This document shows, piece after piece, positions 1-7,964 of a stretch of DNA of 64,000 nt; the stretch's first letter is position 1; each line of letters opens with the position of its first letter. The DNA comes from Streptacidiphilus melanogenes (lineage in GTDB: Bacteria > Actinomycetota > Actinomycetes > Streptomycetales > Streptomycetaceae): contig NZ_BBPP01000002.1 in the NCBI RefSeq assembly GCF_000787835.1, positions 311,437-375,436 of the forward strand, written 5' to 3'. The translations under genes were made by a program, and so were the position numbers. Under the pieces are notes generated by a model that had not been told where the DNA came from, did no database searches, and was given only the letters and a program-made list of their open reading frames with translations.

Positions 1-283
1 CCCGTTCCAGGACACGGGGCTCTCGTCCCTGCTGCGCAACCTCGGGGCGACCACGCTCGTCGTCACCGGGGTCTCGCTCAACGTCGCGCTGCTGGAGCTG
101 ACCCTCGGCGCCGTCGACGCCGGGCTCCAGGTCGTGGTCCCGACCGACGCCGTCGCCGGAACCCCGCCCGAGTACGCGGAAGCCGTCCTCGCGCACACCC
201 TCGCCCTCGTCGCGACCCTGAGCAGCACGCGCGAGGTCATCGGCGCCCTCACCACCCCCGGGACAGACGGGAGAGACTCGTGA
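1..283 (+). CDS. Isochorismatase-family (cysteine hydrolase-like) protein, 3' end only
   Basis: Only the last 93 codons are present, read from base 2 to a TGA at 281-283. The fragment has the C-terminal part of the isochorismatase fold: a strand reading TLVVTGVSLNVALLE, then a VDAGLQVVVPTDAVAG segment and a terminal helix. In active cysteine hydrolases this strand carries the nucleophilic Cys (G-x-x-T-N-x-C-V). Here the equivalent position reads NVAL, so the usual nucleophile is absent and the protein may be a non-hydrolytic family member. The stop overlaps the GTG start of the CoA-ligase-like gene by 4 bases (GTGA), which suggests translational coupling and a shared pathway. The start lies outside the window. 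Confidence 0.75.
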   Translation, partial: PFQDTGLSSLLRNLGATTLVVTGVSLNVALLELTLGAVDAGLQVVVPTDAVAGTPPEYAEAVLAHTLALVATLSSTREVIGALTTPGTDGRDS

Positions 284-1866
284 CCACCACCGACGCGGGA
301 AGCCTGTGGGACCTGCTCGAGCGACGCGTCGTGGCGACGCCGGACGCGCCCATGCTGATCGAGGCCGGCACCGGAAGCACCGGCGAGGGCGAGGGTGAAC
401 CCGACCGGCGGCTCAGCTACCGCGAGGTGCGCGACCGGGCCGAGCGGATCGCGGCCGGGCTGCGCGCCGAGTACGGCGTCGAGGACGGGACGCCGGTGGC
501 CTGGCAGTTGCCGACCCGGATCGAGACCGTGCTCGTCTCGCTCGCGCTCTCCCGGCTCGGCGCGGTGCAGACGCCGATCATCGCGATCTACCGGGGCGCC
601 GAGGTCGGCCACATCCTCGGTGAGTCCCGGGCCCGGCTCTACCTCGTGCCGGGCGTCTGGCGCGGATTCGACTACGTGAAGATGGCCGAGGAGCTGACCG
701 GGGGCTGGGCCCGGCCGCCGGCCGTGCGGGTCCTGTACTCCGACGCCGACCTGCCCGACGGCGACCCGTCACTGCTGCCGCCCCCGCCGCGCGCCGACCT
801 GGACGACGCGCACGCTCCCGTGCGCTGGGTCTACTACACCTCCGGGATCACCTCCGCGCCCAAGGGCGCCCGGCACACCGACCGGACGCTGATTGCGGGC
901 GGCAGCGGCTTCGCGCTCGCGCTGGACATGAGTCCGCAGGACGTCGGGTCGATCGCCTTCCCCTACGCGCACATCGGCGGCCCCGACTACCTCGTCGCCG
1001 TGCTGGTGCACGGCTTCCCGGCGCTGCTGGTCGAGGTGTTCGCGCTGCCGGACGTGCTGCCCGCCTACCGGCGCAACGGCGTGACCATGGCCGGCGGCAG
1101 CACCGCCTTCTACTCCGCCTTCCTCGCCGAGCAACGCACGCTGCCCCCGGGCGAGCGGCTCGTGCCCACCCTGCGCATCCTCTCCGGCGGCGGCGCGCCG
1201 ATGCCGCCGGAGCTGTACCGGGAGGTGACCGAGGAGATGGGCGTGGTGCTGGCCCACGGCTACGGCATGACGGAGGCCCCCGCCATCTGCATGGGCTCCC
1301 CCCGCGACACCCCCGAACAGCTCGCGTACACCGAAGGCCACCCGGTGCGCGGCTGCGAGGTGCGGGTGGTCGACGGGGAGATGTGGCTGCGCGGCCCGAT
1401 GGTCTGCCGCGGCTACACCGACCCCGCCCTGACCGCTGAGGCGTTCACCGCCGACGGCTGGTTCCGCACCGGTGACCTCGGTCACGTCCGCCCCGACGGG
1501 CACGTCCGGCTGACCGGACGGCTCAAGGACATCATCATCCGCAAGGGGGAGAACATCTCCGCCAAGGAGATCGAGGACCTGCTCTACCAGGACCCGCGCG
1601 TGGGCGACGTGGCCGTGATCGGCCTGCCCGACCCGGTACGCGGCGAGCGCGTCTGCGCAGTGGTCGAGCGCAGGCCCGGCGTGGAGCCGCCGACGCTGGC
1701 GGAGGTCGCAACACGGCTGCGGGCGGCCGGGCTGATGACGCAGAAGATCCCCGAGCAGCTGGAGGTGGTGGACGCGCTGCCGCGCAACGAGACCCTGCGG
1801 AAGGTGCTGAAGCACCGGCTGCGGGACATGTTCGCGGCACTGCCGTGGCAGGAACGACAACCCTGA
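280..1866 (+). CDS. AMP-binding acyl-CoA synthetase / ligase family protein (528 aa)
   Basis: Adenylate-forming enzyme of the ANL superfamily, which activates a carboxylic acid with ATP and usually transfers it to CoA. Visible motifs: the nucleotide loop YYTSGITSAPKG near residue 185, GYGMTEAP near 327, the TGDL core near 400 in GWFRTGDLGHVRPDG, and the hinge RLKDIIIRKGENIS. The C-terminal end reads LPRNETLRKVLKHRL in place of the common P-x-T-x-x-G-K motif, so the catalytic lysine is probably one of the lysines in RKVLK. The length fits the family. GTG start at 280, overlapping the upstream isochorismatase-like gene. The substrate cannot be read from the sequence; a fatty, aromatic or cyclohexane-carboxylic acid is possible. 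Confidence 0.88.
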   Translation: MTTTDAGSLWDLLERRVVATPDAPMLIEAGTGSTGEGEGEPDRRLSYREVRDRAERIAAGLRAEYGVEDGTPVAWQLPTRIETVLVSLALSRLGAVQTPIIAIYRGAEVGHILGESRARLYLVPGVWRGFDYVKMAEELTGGWARPPAVRVLYSDADLPDGDPSLLPPPPRADLDDAHAPVRWVYYTSGITSAPKGARHTDRTLIAGGSGFALALDMSPQDVGSIAFPYAHIGGPDYLVAVLVHGFPALLVEVFALPDVLPAYRRNGVTMAGGSTAFYSAFLAEQRTLPPGERLVPTLRILSGGGAPMPPELYREVTEEMGVVLAHGYGMTEAPAICMGSPRDTPEQLAYTEGHPVRGCEVRVVDGEMWLRGPMVCRGYTDPALTAEAFTADGWFRTGDLGHVRPDGHVRLTGRLKDIIIRKGENISAKEIEDLLYQDPRVGDVAVIGLPDPVRGERVCAVVERRPGVEPPTLAEVATRLRAAGLMTQKIPEQLEVVDALPRNETLRKVLKHRLRDMFAALPWQERQP

Positions 1867-2029
1867 GAACCCCGGACGAGCCCTTAGGGGATCCCCCCGC
1901 CGTTCGGGTGTTCGGAGTTCATCCGTTGGTATGAAGAGGTTTTTCAGCCGGTCGGTAGTCTCGAGGGAGCTTGCTTTTTCCACCCGTTAGTCGCACCCGG
2001 AGACGGGGGAGTTTCCTGAAGGGGCGGCG

Positions 2030-3142
2030 ATGAGTCTCACCGGCACACCTTTCTTCGTGCTGACCGTCATTGTCACGTTGGGCGCACTGACCGCCCTGTT
2101 CGTGTTCTGGAACCGAATACCCGGGCCGAGACCGCTGAGAATGGGCGGTCGACTCGGCTTGGCCCTGTTCAGCCAGTTCACGGCCGTGATCGCGGTGCTC
2201 GTCTACGTGAACAACAGCATGGGGCCGTTCTACGAAAGCTGGAGCGATCTTTTCGGAGTCAGCGACTCCCCGCCGGTGACCACCTCCGTCGCCGGCGGAG
2301 GTGGTCAGAACGGGCACGACGCCCCAAGGACCGACGGAAAGCTGCGCTTCACCCAGTACAGCGCCGGCGTCATGAAGGCGCACGTGATCGGCGCACACTC
2401 CGGTGTCGACGGCAGCCTGTACGTCTGGCTGCCCCCGCAGTACCGCGACCCCGCCTACGCCCAGACCGCCTTCCCCGTCGTCGAACTCCTGCCCGGCACG
2501 CCGGGAACGCCCCAGGCGTGGTTCGGGACGATGCATGTCCAGGAGGAGATGCAGAAGCTGATGGCCTCGGGCAAGGTCAAGCCGATGATCATGGTTTCGG
2601 CCAAGCTCAACACCATGGGCGGCAACACCGACGCGGGCTGCGCGGACGTCCCCGGCGCGGCGAAGACCGGCACCTGGCTCGCACAGGACGTGCCGGCCTT
2701 GATCCACGCCAACTTCCGCGCCGTGAAGGACCCTTCGGGGTGGGGCATCATGGGCTACTCAGCGGGCGCGTACTGCGCGGTCAACCTGACCGTCCAGCAC
2801 CCGGACACCTTCCGCGCGGCGGTCAGCCTGTCGGGCTACACCACGCCCGAGTCCCCCCTGGTCACCCGCGACCCCGCACTGGCCCGCGCCAACAACCCGT
2901 ACCTCCGCCTGAAGTTGGCGAACCCGCAGCCGCCGGTCTCCTTCCTGATGGCCGGCAGCCTGCAGGACCAGGGCACGGTCCCGTCGGCGCGCGCCCTCCT
3001 GGGCGTGCTCCGCCAGCCGGGCGCCAGCCGCCTGCTGACCGTCCAGTCCGGCGGCCACACCCCGGACGTCTGGCGCGGCATGCTGCCGGAGGCGCTGACC
3101 TGGCTCTCCGCCAGGACGGCAAGCCAGGGCGTGAGCAGCTAG
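2030..3142 (+). CDS. Membrane-anchored alpha/beta hydrolase, esterase (antigen 85 / esterase D-like), 370 aa
   Basis: Two N-terminal hydrophobic segments (about residues 7-28 and 41-62) anchor the protein in the membrane and place the catalytic domain outside. The domain shows an esterase core with the nucleophile elbow GYSAG near residue 243 (GIMGYSAGAYCAV), an upstream VVELLPGTPGTPQAW loop typical of antigen 85 / S-formylglutathione-hydrolase-like esterases, and a C-terminal GGHTPDVW segment likely to hold the catalytic histidine. ATG start preceded by GGGGCGGCG. The substrate is unknown; related mycobacterial proteins are mycolyltransferases, but this organism type normally lacks mycolates. 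It is transcribed alone and ends in a spacer with a strong inverted repeat. Confidence 0.82.
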   Translation: MSLTGTPFFVLTVIVTLGALTALFVFWNRIPGPRPLRMGGRLGLALFSQFTAVIAVLVYVNNSMGPFYESWSDLFGVSDSPPVTTSVAGGGGQNGHDAPRTDGKLRFTQYSAGVMKAHVIGAHSGVDGSLYVWLPPQYRDPAYAQTAFPVVELLPGTPGTPQAWFGTMHVQEEMQKLMASGKVKPMIMVSAKLNTMGGNTDAGCADVPGAAKTGTWLAQDVPALIHANFRAVKDPSGWGIMGYSAGAYCAVNLTVQHPDTFRAAVSLSGYTTPESPLVTRDPALARANNPYLRLKLANPQPPVSFLMAGSLQDQGTVPSARALLGVLRQPGASRLLTVQSGGHTPDVWRGMLPEALTWLSARTASQGVSS

Positions 3143-3147
3143 CTCCG

Positions 3148-3283
3148 GTTGCACCCATCCCGGGGGCGCGAGGAACTGCGCGACAGGCCACCCATGCAGG
3201 CAGAGAGCCCCTGACGCGCAGGGCCATCCGCCGCCGGTGGTTGCTCGCGCAGTTCCTCGCGCCCGGGTCGTGCAACTTCCTGC
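3148..3283. repeat. Intergenic inverted repeat, copy A, between convergent genes
   Basis: Perfect 18-bp arms at 3166-3183 and 3245-3262 (GCGCGAGGAACTGCGCGA and its complement) flank a 61-bp middle with the module GCAGGGCCATCCGC. The same modules recur at 7.8, 41.9, 50.5, 59.5 and 62.4 kb. It separates the ends of the esterase and glycosyltransferase genes and could act as a bidirectional terminator. Confidence 0.75.
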
Positions 3284-3290
3284 GGGAGCA

Positions 3291-5438
3291 TCACCGACTC
3301 GTGGGGAAGACCTTGCGGACCACCCGCTCTGCCGCGTGACCGTCGTCCCAGGGGCAGAACTTGGCGCGGAAGGCCGCGCGGAGCTTCGTGGAGTCCGGGG
3401 AGTCCGCCGCGCCACCGGGGAGGAGGACTGCGGCGAGCTCCTCCTCGGTGCGGGCGACGGCGCCCGGCGGCTCGGCCATGAGGTCGAAGTAGACGCCGCG
3501 GATGCGCTGGTAGTCCTCCCAGTCCGGGGCGAAGACCACGACGGGGCGGTCCAGGACCGCGTAGTCGAACATCGTCGAGGAGTAGTCCGTCACCAGGACG
3601 TCCGCCGCCAGGTAGAGGTCCTCGACGACGGGGTGGTCGGAGACGTCGATCACGCCCGCGTCCTCGGGGAGGCCGGCGTCGCCGTAGAAGTAGTGGGCGC
3701 GCATGAGGACCGTCGTCGTCGGGCCGAGGCGGCGGGCCAGAGCCACCACGTCGAGGGCGGGGACGAAGGAGTCGTGCTGCTCGCGGTGGGTGGGCGTGTA
3801 GAGGACGACCCGGTTGCCCACCGGGACGCCGAGGCGCTCGCGGATGCCGGCGATCTCCGCCGGAGCGGGGTCGGTCAGGCGGTCGTTGCGAGGGTAGCCG
3901 GTCTCCAGGACCTCGTAGGAGCCCGGGTAGGCGCGCTGGAACGCCTCACTGGAGTGGGGGTTGGGCGAGACCAGGTAGTCCCAGCGGCCCACGTGCTCCA
4001 GCAGGCGGTCGAAGTCCATGCCGTCGGCGGCCAGCGGGCGGTCCCGCAGGTCCAGGCCGAGGTACTTCAGCGGGGTGCCGTGCTGTGTCTGCACATGCAC
4101 CGAACCAGCCCGCTTCGTCATCGTGTGGGGGAAGTTGACGTTGTTGACCAGGTACTTGGCGGTCGCCATCAAACGCAGGTAGCGCGGGGTGTTGGCGAGC
4201 ACGTACGGCACGCCCTCGGGCAGCGCCGCGGCCTGAGCGGGGGTGTTCACCACCCAGACGCCCGTGATCTGGGGGGCGAGTTCGCGCATCCGCTCGTAGA
4301 TCGCGGCGGGATTGCAGCTGTAACCCCGGTACCAGTAGGCGGCGTAGACGGCGAGGTTCTCGTCGAGCGGCAGTCGCCGGTACGTCTCGTACAGTCCGCG
4401 GCGGCCCGCTCCGCGGACTGCGCGCTTGACCGTGCCGGGGAGCGTGCGCGGCAGCGCCTGCAGCGGGCGCAGCCGCTGGTACGCGCCCCACGCGCCGCGG
4501 TCCACCAGGCGGTACTGGACGCCGCGCAGGCCCTTGGGGAAGGTGTGGCCCGCGGGGCGGTGGCGGCGGAAGTGCTCGGTGGTGCGCCGGAAGAAGTCCT
4601 CGCGCAGGTCGTCGGGGACCAGGCCCGGGGTGTCCAGGATGGTGACGGCCTGCTTGACCGTGCGGTCGAAGACGAGGCGGCACAGGCTCGGGCCGATCTC
4701 GGGGCGGCGGTCCAGGAAGTCGAAGATCGCGTCGTACTGGGCGAAGGCGTCCGCGTGCTTCGGCGAGGCGGTGTTGGTGATCGCCCCGGCGCGCTGGCGG
4801 CGGTAGAAGTACAGGTCCCGGTCCAGGTAGCTGAGCGAGCGGGCGGCGAGCAGCAGCGGGTAGGTGACCGAGATGTCCTCGTAGTAGCCGGCGCCGAAGT
4901 GGACGTCGAGCGAGGCGAGGAACTCGCGGCGGACCACCTTGTTCCAGACCGACATGATCATCTGGATCAGTCCGGGCCGCTCGGCGAGCGTGAAGGTCGG
5001 CGGGAGCGGCGGCTCGACCAGCAGGCGCCGCCAGGTGTCCGGCTCGGTCGCGCCGTCCGGGTAGACCCGGGCGAAGCCGGTGATCAGCACGTCGGGGCGG
5101 ACCTCGGCGAGCCGCGCGGCGACCTCGTCGACCGCGCCGTCCGCCAGCCAGTCGTCGCTGTCCACGAACCAGACGTACTCACCGCCGGCCTCCCTCAGGC
5201 CCTCCTCGCGCGCGCCGCCGAGGCCGCGGTTGGCGGCCAGGTGCTTCACCTTGAGGCGGGAGTCGCGGGCGGCGTAGGCGTCGAGGATCTCGCCGCTGCG
5301 GTCGGGCGAGCAGTCGTCGACCGCGATGACCTCCAGACCCGGCAGCCTGGACGCCAGGATCGAGTCGAGGCAGCGCGGCAGGTAGTCGGCGACCCCGTAG
5401 ACGGGCAGCACGATGCTGAGGGAGACGGGCGTGGTCAC
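3291..5438 (-). CDS. Family 2 glycosyltransferase fused to CDP-glycerol glycerophosphotransferase domain (715 aa)
   Basis: Two enzymes in one chain. Residues about 5-230 form a GT-A glycosyltransferase family 2 domain: SIVLPVYGVADYLPRCLDSI, the VDDCSPD nucleotide-sugar strand and the metal-binding VDSDDW. Residues about 360-715 match the CDP-glycerol:poly(glycerophosphate) glycerophosphotransferase family, with the TQHGTPLKYLGLD loop, YTPTHREQHD and LVTDYSSTMFDYA. Such fusions build cell-wall teichoic-acid-like or extracellular glycan polymers at the cytoplasmic face of the membrane. No transporter or other wall-polymer gene lies beside it, so the polymer is undefined. GTG start at 5438. The 102-bp gap to the STAS gene upstream argues for separate transcription. 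Confidence 0.9.
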   Translation of the reverse strand: MTTPVSLSIVLPVYGVADYLPRCLDSILASRLPGLEVIAVDDCSPDRSGEILDAYAARDSRLKVKHLAANRGLGGAREEGLREAGGEYVWFVDSDDWLADGAVDEVAARLAEVRPDVLITGFARVYPDGATEPDTWRRLLVEPPLPPTFTLAERPGLIQMIMSVWNKVVRREFLASLDVHFGAGYYEDISVTYPLLLAARSLSYLDRDLYFYRRQRAGAITNTASPKHADAFAQYDAIFDFLDRRPEIGPSLCRLVFDRTVKQAVTILDTPGLVPDDLREDFFRRTTEHFRRHRPAGHTFPKGLRGVQYRLVDRGAWGAYQRLRPLQALPRTLPGTVKRAVRGAGRRGLYETYRRLPLDENLAVYAAYWYRGYSCNPAAIYERMRELAPQITGVWVVNTPAQAAALPEGVPYVLANTPRYLRLMATAKYLVNNVNFPHTMTKRAGSVHVQTQHGTPLKYLGLDLRDRPLAADGMDFDRLLEHVGRWDYLVSPNPHSSEAFQRAYPGSYEVLETGYPRNDRLTDPAPAEIAGIRERLGVPVGNRVVLYTPTHREQHDSFVPALDVVALARRLGPTTTVLMRAHYFYGDAGLPEDAGVIDVSDHPVVEDLYLAADVLVTDYSSTMFDYAVLDRPVVVFAPDWEDYQRIRGVYFDLMAEPPGAVARTEEELAAVLLPGGAADSPDSTKLRAAFRAKFCPWDDGHAAERVVRKVFPTSR

Positions 5439-5541
5439 GGCGGTGTGCTGCTCCAGGTCGCGCGGGGTGGGCTCCCTCAGACTCTACTGGGCCCGCGGCG
5501 CCCCACGGCCTCGAGTTCGGTCACCGAGGGCCGCCGCCCGC

Positions 5542-5940
5542 TCACTCAGGGCCGCGCTCGCTCCGGGTCTGCTCGACCACCGTGAAGAGCCGGTGGACGC
5601 CCAGCGCGGCGAAGACGCGGTGCACCTGGGAGGGGATCGCCCCGGGCTCCAGATCCGTGCGTGGCAGCACCAGCCGCAACTCGCCGCCGCAGGAGCGCAG
5701 CAGACGGCGCGCGCCGATCAGCACGCCCACCCCCGTCGAGTCGCAGAAGCGCACGTCGGCAAGATCGACGACCACCCGCCTCGACCCGTTGGCGACCGCC
5801 TCGCGCACCGCCTCCCGGACTTTGCCGCCGGTGCCGAGATCGAGATCACCCTGCACTCTCAGCAGCAGCCAGCCGTCGTTCTCCTCGCGATCCACGCGCA
5901 GTGTTGTCGTCACGGTGCCACGATTCTCCAGCATGTTCAT
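5542..5940 (-). CDS. STAS-domain anti-sigma factor antagonist (SpoIIAA/RsbV-like), 132 aa
   Basis: Single STAS domain spanning nearly the whole protein: LRVQGDLDLGTGGKVREAV, the RRVVVDLADVRFCDSTGVG strand-loop, and LRLVLPRTDLEP. The serine of DSTG is the residue phosphorylated by partner-switching anti-sigma kinases in this family. The unphosphorylated form would bind such a kinase and release a sigma factor of the SigB/SigF type. No kinase or SigB-type sigma gene is adjacent; the ECF sigma gene upstream is divergent and is controlled by a different kind of anti-sigma factor, so the partner is probably elsewhere. ATG start at 5940; a second ATG (Met3) is also possible. Confidence 0.88.
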   Translation of the reverse strand: MNMLENRGTVTTTLRVDREENDGWLLLRVQGDLDLGTGGKVREAVREAVANGSRRVVVDLADVRFCDSTGVGVLIGARRLLRSCGGELRLVLPRTDLEPGAIPSQVHRVFAALGVHRLFTVVEQTRSERGPE

Positions 5941-6138
5941 GATGTTGTTTCAGGTTAGCGTCGTCGTCCGCGGGATCTGACACTCCGTGCCATCGTGCCT
6001 GTCATTCAGTTTCCTCAAACATCCGGACGACACACACGGGTCGGCGCTAGATTTCGTGTGAGGGTTCCTTGAGGATTCCTTGGCTTTGTCTTGTTGGTCG
6101 TGGTTTGTGCAAAATCGCACACTCCCTGGGGCGGGACG

Positions 6139-6714
6139 GTGGTGCCGGTGTCGAGTCCCACGCCGATCCGCTGGGACCGGCAGATCCAGCGACGGCTGGC
6201 GCGTGGCGAGGAGTCCGCGCTGGGCGAGCTCTACGACCAGTTCGCCCCGCTCGTCCACGGCCTGGCCAACCGCGTCCTGGGAGACCAGGCCGCCGCCGAG
6301 GAGATCACCCAGGACGTCTTCGCCCACGTCTGGCAGCATCCGGAGAGCTTCGACCCGGCGCAGGGCTCGATGCGCTCCTGGATCAGCACGCTGACCCACC
6401 GCCGCGCCGTGGAACGCCTGCGCCGCCAGGCGGTCGGCGCGGAGGCGGGCGCCGTCGGCACCGACGGCGCACCGCTGGAACCGCCCAGCGTGGAGGAGGA
6501 GGTGCTGGCCGCGGCGACCGCCGCGCGCGTCCAGTACGTCGTCTCCTCACTGCCGCAGGCCCTGCGGGAGACGCTGCTGCTCACCTACTTCGGCGGCCGC
6601 ACCTATCGGCAGGCGGCCAAGGAGCTGGGCATCGCCCCAGACACGGCGAAACACCGGATGCGGCTCGGCCTGCAGTTGCTCGCCACCGCACTGTCAACGG
6701 AGCCGGCGCTGTGA
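6139..6714 (+). CDS. ECF-type RNA polymerase sigma factor (about 191 aa)
   Basis: Sigma-70 family group 4 protein. Region 2 is seen as ALGELYDQFAPLVHGLANRVL ending in EEITQDVFAHVW; region 4 is an HTH, QALRETLLLTYFGGRTYRQAAKELG. A variable linker rich in Ala, Glu and Pro lies between them. The frame is open from a TTG at 6091, but the conserved fold starts near IRWDRQIQRRLARGEE, so one of the clustered GTG codons at 6139, 6142 or 6148, behind GGGGCGGGACG, is the likely start. The stop overlaps the anti-sigma start as GTGA, the usual arrangement for an ECF sigma factor with its cognate inhibitor. Confidence 0.9.
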   Translation: MVPVSSPTPIRWDRQIQRRLARGEESALGELYDQFAPLVHGLANRVLGDQAAAEEITQDVFAHVWQHPESFDPAQGSMRSWISTLTHRRAVERLRRQAVGAEAGAVGTDGAPLEPPSVEEEVLAAATAARVQYVVSSLPQALRETLLLTYFGGRTYRQAAKELGIAPDTAKHRMRLGLQLLATALSTEPAL

Positions 6715-7781
6715 GCGCGGCGGACGTCGAGGTCGGCCGCATCGGCTCGGAGGTCCACGAGGAACTCCGGTCGCTGCTCGGCGCATGGGCGCTCGACGCC
6801 TGCACCGTGGAGGAGGCGACCCTGCTGGAGGCGCACCTCGCCGGCTGCTCCGCCTGCCACGAGGAGGCGCGCCAACTGCGCGACGCCGCGGGCTGGCTCT
6901 CCACCGACGAGCCGCTCGACCCCGAGCCGAGCCTGCGCCGCCAGGTCCTCGACGGCTGCCTCGACCGGCGGGAACCCGCGTTCCGCGTCCCCGCGTACGC
7001 CGAGCCCTTCGTTGCCGAGACCGCCCGTCTCGACGCGCTGCTGCGCGATCTCGGCGAGCTGGACTGGATGGAACCGGCCACGCTGCGCTGGCATGCCGGC
7101 ACCGAGCAGCGCCGCCCGGCGGACGTGCTGTGTCACCTCGCGGCGGTCGACGGCGTCCTCGCCCGCACGCTCGGCCTCCCCGACCTCACGGACGGCACGG
7201 ACCTCGCCGAGCGCGACGCCCGGCTGTGCGCGGCGCAGGCCGAGCGCCCGCCCACGAGCGTGCGCGCTCTCTGGCGCGCCCAGACCCGCACGATGGTGGA
7301 GACGGCGGCGCTGGCTCCGCCGGCGCTGGTGGAACGTTCCGTCGACTACGGCACGTTCCAACTCCCGCTCGCCGACTCGTTCCTGGACCGCGCGTTCGAG
7401 TGCTGGATCCACGCGGAGGACATCGCCGAGGCGGTCGGCTACCCCTACCACCCGCCGCGCGGCGCCCACATCCGCTCACTGATCGGCCTGGCGGCCCGCA
7501 TCCTGCCCCACGTCTTCCCCGGCGAGCCGGGCGCGGGCCGCGTCGTGAAGCTGATCGTCGAGGGCCGCGGCGAGGGCGAGTGGCTCATCCCCGTCGACGC
7601 TCCCGGCTCCCCGCCGCGGGTCGGCGCGGAGCCGAGTGCGACGGTGGCGATCGACGGCGTGGAGTTCTGCCACCTCTGCGCAGGGCGCAGAGATCCCCAC
7701 CGCATCCCCGCCGGCATCACCGGCGACCGCACACTGGCCCGCGCCCTACTGGCCGCAGCCCCGTTGCTGTCGCGACCGTGA
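6711..7781 (+). CDS. Zinc-finger anti-sigma factor fused to a mycothiol-dependent maleylpyruvate isomerase-like domain (356 aa)
   Basis: The N-terminal 80 residues hold an anti-sigma zinc finger, HLAGCSAC (H-x3-C-x2-C), the ZAS module that binds ECF sigma factors and in some cases senses thiol stress. Residues about 100-356 form a DinB-like maleylpyruvate isomerase (MDMPI) fold, with VLCHLAAVDGVLA in the first helix and the metal-site candidate CWIHAEDIAEAVG. Families with this fold use mycothiol, the actinobacterial low-molecular-weight thiol, so a redox or electrophile input to the sigma factor is plausible; that is inference. No transmembrane helix is evident, so it acts in the cytosol. 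GTG start at 6711 overlaps the sigma stop by 4 bases, indicating coupled expression. Confidence 0.85.
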   Translation: MSAADVEVGRIGSEVHEELRSLLGAWALDACTVEEATLLEAHLAGCSACHEEARQLRDAAGWLSTDEPLDPEPSLRRQVLDGCLDRREPAFRVPAYAEPFVAETARLDALLRDLGELDWMEPATLRWHAGTEQRRPADVLCHLAAVDGVLARTLGLPDLTDGTDLAERDARLCAAQAERPPTSVRALWRAQTRTMVETAALAPPALVERSVDYGTFQLPLADSFLDRAFECWIHAEDIAEAVGYPYHPPRGAHIRSLIGLAARILPHVFPGEPGAGRVVKLIVEGRGEGEWLIPVDAPGSPPRVGAEPSATVAIDGVEFCHLCAGRRDPHRIPAGITGDRTLARALLAAAPLLSRP

Positions 7782-7788
7782 GGTGGTT

Positions 7789-7935
7789 GCAGTATCCAGG
7801 GGGCCCGAGGCTGTGCCGATGTGCGGCTCCGCCGCGTGGGCACGAGCAGCCCGATCATGCGCTCCCGCATGTCGTTGCACTCACCCCGGGGGCGCGGGGA
7901 GCGCGAGCAACCACTGGCATGCGATGGCTCTGGGC
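7789..7935. repeat. Intergenic repeat, copy B, between convergent genes
   Basis: It holds the module GATGTGCGGCTCCGCCGCG followed by GTGGGCACGAGCAGCCC, close to the copies at 59.5 and 62.4 kb. The second module (GCGCGAGCAACCACTGGC) is in the opposite orientation relative to copy F. It lies between the anti-sigma gene and purU, which converge. Confidence 0.65.
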
Positions 7936-7964
7936 AGTCCAAGGGTGACCGAATTGCCCAGGTA

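Noticed and set aside
3237..5585. Long open frame on the plus strand opposite the glycosyltransferase gene
   Set aside because: High-GC shadow frame: no domain motifs, Val/Arg/Gly-rich composition, while the minus strand shows clear GT2 and CDP-glycerol transferase motifs.
5940..5965. Half of an iron-box-like sequence (CAGGTTAGC) near the STAS gene
   Set aside because: Only one half-site is present, and the downstream genes have no known role in iron metabolism.
6069..6710. N-terminal extension of the anti-sigma factor through the sigma factor gene
   Set aside because: The frame is open only because of GC bias; the sigma factor in the other frame is clear and GTG at 6711 overlaps its stop in the usual way.
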